A stretch of 64,000 nt of DNA. Source: Acanthococcus lagerstroemiae (taxonomy: Eukaryota; Arthropoda; Insecta; Hemiptera; Eriococcidae). The stretch covers positions 10,027,683-10,091,682 of the forward strand of contig CM063108.1 of NCBI GenBank assembly GCA_031841125.1, written 5' to 3'. How positions within the stretch are numbered: position 1 is the stretch's first letter; every line of letters starts with the position of its first letter. The position numbers and the translations under genes are program-made. The notes under the pieces are model-generated. The model saw only the letters and a list, made by a program, of their open reading frames with translations, made no database searches and had not been told where the DNA came from. Positions 56,010-64,000 of the stretch are shown here, piece by piece.

Positions 56010-58378
56010 AATAGTGTAGGTAAATTATGCTCAGGCGACTCGGCGAACAAAAACGGGGAATACCTGCTAAACTTCACGGAGGATGGATCCTGGCAAATGG
56101 TGAACTCTTTTTATAAGAAAAGGAAAACAAAAAAAGTGGACCTGGTGCTCTCCTGATGGGAATACAAAAACTGAAATTGATTACTTTTTGGTTAATGACA
56201 TGAGAATAGTTGAAGACATGAAAAGATGTGACAAACTAGTCTTTCCTTCAGACCTTCGTGCACTACAAATAAAATTAAACATACCAAGTTAAAAACGTCA
56301 GGAAAAGTAATATAATAGAGAAAATGGAAATCCAGCAGTATGCAGCATTCAGGAAGCCAAAAACATACTGATCTCAGAACTTGGTAAGGTAAATATGAAG
56401 ACGGAGAGTGAGGTACAAAAAGCATATAGGTCATACATTTGAAGAAATCTTGAACAAAGTATAAAATAATTTTGCGGTAGAGGAGTCAAACATAAGCACA
56501 AAAAATAAAATTTCAGCAAGAACTAAAAAACTCTCCGAAAAAATAAATTTTTGGCAAGAGCTAAAAATAAGACTTGGGAGGAAAAAATAGAGTTAGTGGA
56601 ACTCAGTAAAATAGTGAAAAATAAATTTAAAGAGGACATATGGAAATTCGATACAGAGAGAATGTACAGTCAAATTAAAGATTCAGGGGCTGTGAAACGA
56701 GCTAACAAAGAAATCTCCAAGGATCTTAAGCTGACTCCCAAAATCAAAAATAAATTTGGAAAATTAGAATTCGACAGAAATAGGAACGTCCAGGTAGCGA
56801 CGGACTTCTACCAGAAGTTATACGAAGGGGAGGCGACTGAAGGTGAAATCTGTAAATTGGAGGGAAAGAAAATGAGGAAGAAATCTCTCAAATATCGGAA
56901 GAGGTGGTTTTCTCGGTCCTGAGTAAACTAAAGGTGGGAAAATCCGCAGGTCCGGGCGGAATAGGAGATATAGAACTTGAAACATTTGCCATCGAGTTGG
57001 CACCGGTAATTACAGTAATCTTCAACAGAATTCTAGAGAAAGAGGTAATCCTCACACAGCGGAAATTATCGGAAATAGTATTATTATTTAAGAAAGGGGG
57101 CAAAGCAGATATTAAAACTACAGGCCCATAAGTTTGACGTCCCATTTAGGGAAAATTTAGGCAAACATTATCAAAAATCGCAAATACCCCATCTTGGACT
57201 TCGACCAAAGATCCGAACAGGCAGGCTCTAGAAAACGTTATTCGACAATAGCTCAAATCTTTGTTATTAACTAACTGATCGAAAAATCGAAAGAATTTAA
57301 TCAAAATATATGACTGATAGACTTTCAGAAAGCTTTTGACTCGATCTCATTACCTGGACTAGAGTTCCATGGAGACAAGGTGTTCTCAATAAAATGATTA
57401 GATTAATAAAAGAAATGTACAAAAACGCCAAAGGAAGAGTGTGTTTAGACAAAACGGGGCAATACTTCGAAATTAATAGAGGGATAAAACAAGGGAACCC
57501 CTTATCACCAAATCTATTCAACAACTTATTGGAAGAAGTTTTTTATAATTTGAATTGGGAAGACATGGGCCTAAAAATAGACGGAACGGTTTGCGGACGA
57601 TGTCGCCTTGACAGCCCGGGACAGAGAGGACCTCCAAACGATGGCCAAAGAACTGGAACAGGAAGGGTTGAAAGTTGGTTTGAAAATTAAAACTAGCAAA
57701 CCAGTGTTGATTACAAATCAAAGAATAGCACAAAAATCAAGCTGAGTACGGAGGACATTAGATTAGAAGATATCACCTTGTATTTAGGATAAGCAATATC
57801 CTTTCAAGATAATATGGAAAAGGAACTGAGTAGAAGGAGAGCGCAGGCATGGAAAAGTTTCTGGTTGTTGAAACAGATATACAAGAATAAAATGCCGTTA
57901 AATCTGAAAGTAAAAGTATTGGAAGGGTGTACACAGTAGGTCCTGACCTACGGAGCACAGACGTGGGCAACTACGAAAGCACAAAATTTAAAATTGGCAA
58001 GAATCCAAATTGCCACAGAGCGATCGATTCTAGGAATGTAAATAAAGGATAGATTAAGAAAGATCGAAGTAAGAAGTCTGACCGGAGCCAAAGACTGTAG
58101 GTACATTGCTAAAATTTAAAGTATGATTATGCAGGACATGTTGCCAGAAAAGGTGGAGGAAAGTAGGGCAGAAAGGAATAGTGACCGATGGAGAAGGGTG
58201 GGAGGGACCTATATGCTCGCTCATGGAAGAAAATAAACTTGGAAAGGTCTAGGAGATGAATGAAGATATCAAATGGATGTATTATGACGAGAACAAGATA
58301 TAAAATTCAAATATTGGCTGGTAAGACATACTCAGGAGCTGATGTAGAGTGATCACAATTTAGTAGTAATGAACTGTA
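56010..58378 (+). pseudogene. long degenerate LINE: endonuclease end, RT, C-terminus (RTE/CFDP2-like)
   Basis: The endonuclease C-terminal part reads 'DGSWQMVNSFYKKRKTKK' and, after a shift, 'TWCSPDGNTKTEIDYFLVND' (56135), with the N-x-x-x-x-D-Y signature. The linker 'VATDFYQKLYEGE' (56795) leads into RT. RT blocks are 'KVGKSAGPGGIGDIEL' (Asp replaced by Gly), 'LIDFQKAFDSI' (57315), 'EINRGIKQGNPLSPNLFN' (57475) and 'FADDVALTARDREDLQTM' (57588). Then come 'LTYGAQTWATTKAQNLKLA' (about 57942) and 'RSILGM', and the copy fades by 58378. At least five stops or frameshifts. It is the most complete LINE in the window but not functional. Confidence 0.85.
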
Positions 58379-58471
58379 GGTTTAAAGGCTATAACAGGGT
58401 AAGGTAGGTAAATCGGCCCAAGTCGATTTTTTCAAATTTTTCTTCAGTCCTTTATTTGCAGTAGTAAACTT

Positions 58472-58702
58472 ACAAACTCGCAAGCTACTTGCATATAATG
58501 TAAATCAAAGCAAATCGGAGCGAACCGACCAATGTACTTTTGATCTTGTCATTTCAGTCATCGGTCTCTCTCTCTCTCTCTTTCTCCCTCTCCCTCGAAA
58601 TCGTACTCGTAAGCTGTGTTTGAGACGATTGATCGCACAACTAGGGAACTAATAACCCGACAGGTACAAAAGCAAGATTCAGCGGAAACAGTCTCCGCCA
58701 CA
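58472..58702. repeat. copy 1 of a direct duplicated block (empty target site)
   Basis: Shares with 60719-61610 the phrases 'acaaactcgcaagctacttg', 'gatcttgtcatttcagtcat', a CT-microsatellite, 'actcgtaagctgtgttt', 'ctagggaactaataacccga' and 'caggtacaaaagcaagatt', ending at 'cagtctccgccaca'. It contains the uninterrupted site ttgcatataatg where copy 2 holds an inserted element. Function unknown; it could be part of an older dispersed element. Confidence 0.75.
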
Positions 58703-59386
58703 CGGTAGCAGAGCGTTATTCGAGGCCTTTGGGTTAGACATTTAAATTTAGAATCCTAGTATTTTTGGAGTTAAAAAAGATAAATTCAAATTTCGGGTTC
58801 GAACGAGAAAAATTTAAGAAACTCTTTTGGATTTCGGGGAATTGAAATTACGAACTTAAAACGTCACCTTGCTTCATTTGGACTTATATGGGAATTTTTG
58901 AATGTTTACATAGCGTACACTACGCCCCGGGAAATTGCGAGAAAATTTATGGAAGAGATTGAAACGAATTTGGAACGACTGAAAATTAAAAGTGAAGAGA
59001 GAGGAGACAGAAAGTTATTCCGCAGCTTACGTCTATCCCCAAGCATAATCCTCGTTCGGTTAATAAGAAATTGTGGCATAAAGCAAACAGTATGAAATTA
59101 AATACACGGATCCAACTAACAGCCAAAGAATTCTGCCCCTTGAACCAAGTTAGTAAATTCAAAATGACATTGCAGGTCGGCACAGGAGAACGAGTGATCG
59201 TCAATCAGTCTGGGACTCTGAATTAACACACTGGTAGATTTTCGGCGGATTACTGCATAATTGTGATTACTTGCGTGTGTGTGCTAGTCGAACTATACAG
59301 TGGATTCAACACACTGGTAGACTTTCGGCGGATTACTACATACTTGTAATTATTTGTGTGCGGGAGTGCGTGTGCTAGTCGAACTA
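58703..59386. other. non-coding stretch, no gene recognised
   Basis: The open frame at 58898-59095 (starting MNVYIAYTTPREIARKF) has no recognisable motif. At 59230-59390 a phrase of about 75 bases ('cacactggtagattttcgg' to 'gctagtcgaactata') is directly repeated just before the mariner element. Confidence 0.4.
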
Positions 59387-60229
59387 CGAGGGTCGTTCAA
59401 AAGGTAAAGTAACAAGGCCAATAAAAAAATTGCAATTAATTAGAAAATTTTATTCTATTGAAACATGTTTAGATATATCCGTGTACTACTTCTCGACATA
59501 ATTTCTTAGTCGGAAACATTTCTCGACACATCCTCGATCAGCTCATCGTGGTTGTCGAATCTTCTTCCGGACAAATACTGTTTCAGATGCAAGAAAATAT
59601 GAAAATCGCTGGCTGCTAAATTTGGAACAACAAATGTTCCCACACTTACCAGTCGAATTCCTGCAGCAAACTCTTCGTTACATTGGCTGTGAGGGGTTGC
59701 GTTGTCTCGAAGGAAAATCATTACTCCTCGCGTCAACAAACCTCAACGTTTATTTTGTATGGTCTGTTTCAACGTTTTATAACCACAGTACCGTTTCGCA
59801 TTCAACGTATTTTTCTATAAGGAAAAAATTCCATAAGCAAAACATAGCTGCGAGTGTAACGAAGCGTTTGCTCTTTTGCTGCAGGAATTCGGATGGGAAG
59901 TTTGGGAACACCTGCTCCACCCCACAGGTTTAGCAGCCAGCGATTTTCATCTTTTCTTGCATTTGAAACAGTATTTGTCCAGAAGAAGATTCGACAACCA
60001 CGATGAGCTGATCGAGGATGTGTCGAGTTCGTTCAATTTGATGGCAAATTGGTATGCTAGTGGTGCAGATAAACTAACCCACCGGTCGGACAAATATTTA
60101 AATCGACTAAGAAATTATGTCGAGAAGTAGTACACGGATATATCTAAACATGTTTCAATAGAATAACATTTTCTAATTAGTTGCAATTTTTTTAATGGCC
60201 TTGTTAACTTACTTTTTGAACGACCCTAG
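59387..60229. mobile_element. mirror-image mariner made of two inverted 3' ends
   Basis: Flanked by TA on both sides (59385-59386, 60230-60231), with ends cgagggtcgttcaaaaggta and (other strand) ctagggtcgttcaaaaagta. The left half, on the minus strand, encodes 'GVMIFLRDNATPHSQ' and 'NLAASDFHIFLHLKQYLSGR'. The right half, on the plus strand, encodes 'GLAASDFHLFLHLKQYLSRR' and 'FDNHDELIEDVSS'. The same mariner C-terminal half, with its second and third catalytic Asp region, is thus present twice head to head, and the N-terminal half is absent. Both copies have stops or frameshifts. No functional transposase can be made. Confidence 0.85.
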
Positions 60230-60231
60230 TA

Positions 60232-60718
60232 TTACAGGGGATTCGTAGTTTCCGGATTATTCTCTCCGATCTTGTACAATGGCAGCGGGCAGCCCTGCTG
60301 AAGAACGTCTGGAAAAGGTAATAAAAGAGATAAGAAAGGGCAGCTAAATGCAGAGAAAAAACGAATCTTGGATGTGAAAAGCCAACAAAACACGCCGCTT
60401 TAGACCTTGAGAGCCATCCTGGAAATACGACGACTGCGTGTTCATTGAAGAGTCCACAATGATGATAACCAGATCTTGGTGTAAGAAGCTCGCCAGATAC
60501 GAGGCTTTAAATTCAGAAGTATACCACTCGGACTGCTGGGGTACCTCCCCCCCCCCCCGAGGGCAAGACAATAAAAAAGACCGCTTGAAGAATTTTTTTT
60601 TGTAATTTGTTTTCTACACAATTTTTTGTTGTTAAATTTTGTCTTCTACATAATTTTTTTGTTTTGATTGTTTTCTATGTTTTTATATTAATTATTTTGT
60701 TTTTTTGTTTCACCCGGA
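60232..60718. other. non-coding stretch, no gene recognised
   Basis: An ATG at about 60281 opens MAAGSPAEERLEK followed directly by a gtaata that could be a weak donor, reminiscent of a first coding exon but too short to support. A C-homopolymer at 60548-60558 is followed by T-rich sequence. Confidence 0.25.
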
Positions 60719-61610
60719 GACAAACTCGCGAGCTATTTGCATACGTGGCAGTTTCTATAAAAAGGAGTAACTTTGTCGATCCGACGAATTTTGAGTTACG
60801 GACTGTACGTTATTAGAGGAATGAATGCCCATTCCAATGAGCTATTGGTGAGATTTGTAGCGTTTTTTGTTCCGGGGATACAAGCAGTCAAAGCTGAGTG
60901 TAACAAGAACGCGCGAAAACACGTTTTTGGGAAAAACGCGTTTAAAGTTAGACACACCTTTTTCTCCCACTCCGTCAAGCGGCCCTAACTCGCCGCGGAA
61001 TCGTTACCAGCCTCGACAAGGACTTGTTGGAAAGGTAATTTTTCGCTCTTTTACGTGGTAACAATTCAGAACATCGGATTTATTCGTGAGCTCCGAAAAA
61101 CCACGAAGAAGCGAAGGCAGCCTTCTTTTCTCATTCTCTTTGATCTCTTTCTCACTCTCCCTCCCTCTTCTCTCTCATGCGCGTAAATTTTGTCTCTTTG
61201 TTATTGCGACGTTTTTTCTATAGAAATCAACCCAAATCTCAAAATTGATTTTTTCGACCAAAAAATTTTGTTTTTCTTTTTTCGTGTTTTCTGAGACTTT
61301 AATCAATCGACAAAGTTACCCCTTTTTATAAAAACTGCCACATATAATGCAAATCAAAGAGCAAATACAAATCGAAGCGAACCAAACAACGTATTTTTGA
61401 TCTTATCATTTCAGTCGTCGGGGTCACTCTCTCTCCCCCACTCTCTCTTTCTCTTCCCCTCTTGTCTCTCCACGAGTCACTGAGAAGTCGCACTCGTAAG
61501 CTGTGTTTTTGAGGCGATTGATCGCACAGCTAGGGAACTAATAACCCGACAGGTACAAAAGCGAGATTCTGAGGAACTGTTATCTGAAAGTGGATACAGT
61601 CTCCGCCACA
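60719..61610. repeat. copy 2 of the direct duplicated block (occupied site)
   Basis: Runs from 'acaaactcgcgagctatttg' to 'cagtctccgccaca', with the shared phrases of 58472-58702 after position 61343. It is split by the TA-flanked element at 60744-61342. About 85-90% similar to copy 1 by eye, with small insertions such as 'ggaactgttatctgaaagtg'. Confidence 0.75.
60744..61342. mobile_element. Tc1/mariner-type MITE with a related empty site in the window
   Basis: Termini cgtggcagtttctataaaaa and (other strand) tgtggcagtttttataaaaa continue to aggagtaactttgtcgat or aggggtaactttgtcgat, an inverted repeat of about 37 bp. Flanked by TA (60742-60743, 61343-61344). Removing the element plus one TA regenerates ttgcatataatg, exactly the sequence at the same place in the paralogous block (about 58490). 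No recognisable transposase. Confidence 0.88.
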
Positions 61611-61898
61611 GCAGCATCCAAGAATATATTTATTATTGCCAGGGAGAATGGCTGAGGGAAAGAACTGGAAAGAAAGACAAAGAATGAGCTATGAAGAGCA
61701 GATAATGAAGGATACAGATTAATCCTTCTCAGAATGAAAATATTCATGGGCGTCCGCAAAGGGTAGCTGAGGTAACAAGTGCTCCTTCATAAGTTTTTTT
61801 TTTTCTTTTTTTCTTTTTGTTCATCATTAGGGATAGGCTCTTTGTGATTCATGTAATTAAATTGCTCAATAATACGTTTATTAACATTCGTCAACGTA
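61611..61898. other. short non-coding stretch
   Basis: No gene recognised; contains a T-rich run at 61795-61820. Confidence 0.3.
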
Positions 61899-62150
61899 TG
61901 TGACCTGCCAGTAAGAAAGGGACCTATGCGCAAAAAAAATCATTTTTGTGATAACAACTACTGTTTTTGACTAATTTTTGGCCGTCCTTTCGCGTGGTGT
62001 TCTCGAAAAAATTCTAAAAAAATTTCCCAAACTGCTGTAAGTCTTCAAATTTGAGTGTCTCAACGTGAAAACGTCATCAATTTTGTTTATCGGCGCTCCT
62101 GTAGAATTTACATTTTTTTGCACAGGTCCCTTCCTTCCTGACAGGTCACA
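61899..62150. mobile_element. MITE with TGTGACC termini, TA flanks
   Basis: The ends tgtgacctgccagtaagaaa and (other strand) tgtgacctgtcaggaaggaa continue with gggacctatgc or gggacctgtgc, giving about 31 bp of inverted repeat. TA stands on each side (61897-61898, 62151-62152). No coding. It shares the first seven bases with the element at 62990. Confidence 0.75.
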
Positions 62151-62309
62151 TATAGGGACTGCGCAAGTTCGTTTTCTCAGTTATCAGCCTGTGACTCATG
62201 CTCATGTAACTAATCATTTCAATTCAAATACAAAAATCAAGGATAAATTATGGTCGTCAGGATTTTCTCTTGCTAACCACCAAAAAATTCTGCGGGCGGC
62301 CATGAACAC

Positions 62310-63715
62310 GGATTCGAATTTGTCTCGAAAAATTGAGTAATTAGCACCAGCGCTGACGCCGAAGCTCTCCGTAAATTTTTCGCCCAAAATACGTGACGTA
62401 TAATATAGTATAGAGAAATATTCAAAATTTGAAAAATCAAAAACTGTTGAATTAAAGACAGTTTTCTACTCAATTTTTTACGCTGAGTTCGAATTCAGTG
62501 TTCAAATTTGGTGGTGACACTTCGTTCCCGAAATAAATTCGAAAATGTGGTCAAAATGGGTCAAAGAATGGAGAAATTTGAAAAATCAAAAATTTTGAAC
62601 TAAAGACTGTTTTCAACTCAATTTTTTACGCTGAGTTCGAATTCGGTGTTCAGATTTGGCGGCGACGCTTCGTTCCCGAGATAAATTCGAAATGGGTCAA
62701 AAAATGAATCTAGCTCAAATCTGACAACGGATTCGAATTCGCCTCGAAAAATTAAGTAATTAGCACCAGCGCCGACGCCGAAGTCCTCCGAAAAAGTTTT
62801 CGCCCCAAAAAATACGTGATGTATAGTATGAAGAGATTTGAAAAATTTGAAAAATCAAAAAATTTCGAATTAAACACAGTTTTTAACTCAATTTTTCACG
62901 TTGAGTTTGAATTCAGTGTTTAAATTTGGTGGTGACAATAATTCGTTCTCGAGATAAATTCGAAAATGTGTTCGACATGGGTTAATAACTGTGACCGTTC
63001 ATACTAAACGGGCATTTTGGTCCACAACATAAATTTTACAAGAGACACTTTTAAAGATTCAAACGTGAATCTCGAGAACGCGGTGACCTATCGACGCGCA
63101 CTTTTGCACTCTCTATCACGTAGTGATGTTAAAGGAGCGGAGATTTTTATCACTGGAGTTTTATCCGGAGTGCGCTCGCATCGTATTTTTGTGCTTAGTC
63201 CGATTTTTGCAAATTATACAATTTTTTATACCCTCGTAAATTTTGTTGATTTTTTTTACTCGCGTTTTCGAGTTCACCTTTGACCAACCAAAATCGAACA
63301 TAATCTCAAAATCAGTTTTTTGGACCGAAGTTCCCTTTTAGTATGGACGGTCACAAATAATGAGTCTAGCTCAAATTTGACAACGGATTCGAATTCGTCT
63401 CGAAAAATTGAGTAATTCGCACCCGGACGAACAAAATCACGACGCTCGTGATCTCGTGTTCCAGATCCACCAATTCACGACCCTCGTCGTCTTATGTACC
63501 GGACCCACGAAGTTCGTATTCAGTGTGCCTATTTGGCGGTGACGCTCCGTTCCCGAGATAGGTTCGAAAATGTGGTCGAAATGGGTCAAAAAATGAGTCT
63601 ATCTCCAATTTGACAACGGATCCGAATTCGTCGCGAATAATTGAGGAATTAGCACCAGCGCCGACGCCGAAGCTCTCTGAAAATTTTTTCGCCCCAAAAA
63701 ATACATAATGTACAG
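62310..63715. repeat. satellite-like tandem array with an inserted element
   Basis: Two phrases alternate: 'cgaaaaattgagtaattagc' plus 'accagcgccgacgccgaag' (about 62325, 62747, 63401, 63637), and 'tttttacgctgagttcgaat' plus 'tcgttcccgagataaattcg' (about 62475, 62624, 62895, 63505). Intervals are irregular because some units are partial. The last unit is followed directly by a mariner-like terminus. An insert occupies 62990-63355. Open frames through it are repeat artefacts. Confidence 0.75.
62990..63355. mobile_element. MITE with TGTGACC termini inside the satellite
   Basis: The ends tgtgaccgttcatactaaac and (other strand) tgtgaccgtccatactaaaa continue for about 34 bp of imperfect inverted repeat. 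The flanks are aataac and aataat, so the duplication is not a clean TA. The satellite resumes on both sides ('gacatgggtt' to 'aatgagtctagctcaaat'). An 88-codon open frame within it has no recognisable motif. Confidence 0.7.
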
Positions 63716-64000
63716 AGGTTGTTCCAAAAGTAACTCCTCCAAGTCCATATCTTAGGAACCACTGGAACTGGAAGAGTGCGCGCATGCTCTCTGGGAAGAT
63801 AAACTCGTTAGCTTCAAAACGAAGGGTAGACCAGTTCCATATCAACTTTTGTTCGCGAAACGTGTGTCCAAAACGAAAACTTTGCACTGTCCCTCGGTAG
63901 AGGCAAAAAGGGAGTAGTTTATTTTTTGACGCTTGTAGGTGCTTCGCTGCTTGAGATTTTTCGACGATTGAAGGCGCGTTTTGGGGATGAGTGTTTTGAT
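63716..64000. mobile_element. left end of a mariner-like element, cut by the window edge
   Basis: 'gaggttgttccaaaagtaac' has the form of a mariner terminal repeat (compare cgagggtcgttcaaaaggta at 59387). The following sequence contains 'accactggaactggaagagt' and continues past 64000, so neither the other end nor a transposase can be judged. Confidence 0.45.

Noticed and set aside
58472..61610. LTR retrotransposon with the two direct repeats as LTRs
   Set aside because: No TG...CA ends, primer-binding site, polypurine tract or gag/pol coding was seen between the repeats, and a mariner and unrelated sequence fill the interval.
62065..62340. 91-codon open frame near the satellite
   Set aside because: It starts in one MITE and runs into the tandem repeats, so it is not a plausible gene.
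1..64000. CRISPR arrays, bacterial operons or phage
   Set aside because: No regular spacer-repeat structure or prokaryotic gene organisation; introns and SINEs show a eukaryotic nuclear genome.

Overview
The window looks like animal nuclear DNA, most plausibly from an insect. It is AT-rich and gene-poor, with spliced exons (GT/AG junctions), arthropod-type transposons, tRNA- and 5S-derived SINEs, LINEs and a very high density of short inverted-repeat elements. A hemipteran would fit, but that is a guess from repeat style. There is no operon structure and no bacterial gene.

Host genes are few. The clearest is on the minus strand at 45971-46805: the signal-peptide-bearing first coding exon of a gene of the nose-resistant-to-fluoxetine (NRF-6-like) acyltransferase family. 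It ends at a splice donor that interrupts a Met codon exactly where the family has one. Its remaining exons were not found, so its first intron is either very long and repeat-filled or runs out of the window. A second candidate is a short secreted-protein-like exon at 8167-8470 (+) with an in-frame stop. A possible non-coding first exon lies at 4761-4822.

The rest is a stratified transposon deposit. The centrepiece is a complete hAT element at 47574-53309. It has matching CAGT(G/A)GCGCCCAT termini, a perfect 8-bp target duplication (actacagc) and an apparently intact five-exon transposase gene of 993 codons with a TTF/ZMYM-like zinc finger, DDE residues and a C-terminal dimerisation domain. 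It sits at the junction of two copies of the same Jockey-like reverse-transcriptase segment.

Non-LTR retrotransposons, all broken: RTE/CFDP2-like copies at about 130-350, 1955-2260, 8780-11326, 24370-25764, 26380-27480, 55121-55320 (-) and 56010-58378; an R1-like copy at 14880-16365; Jockey-like copies at 31440-32940 and around the hAT. Several carry younger insertions whose target duplications can be read directly: 9500-9806, 24512-25035, 25765-25904, 31787-31996 and 32053-32461.

Tc1/mariner material includes a multi-copy array of mariner ends (16482-18385), a mirror-image mariner (59387-60229), a pogo-like element with a captured DNA-binding domain (28787-29711), and a TA-flanked element (60744-61342) whose unoccupied site survives in a paralogous block at 58472-58702.

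Three SINEs share a family body. Two have tRNA-like heads and clear target duplications. The third (26789-27084) has its head replaced by an almost entire 5S rRNA sequence, which is the most unusual structure here. Tandem repeats at 11936-12598, 33150-35430, 43165-43800, 44600-45940, 53760-55690 and 62310-63715 fill much of the remainder.
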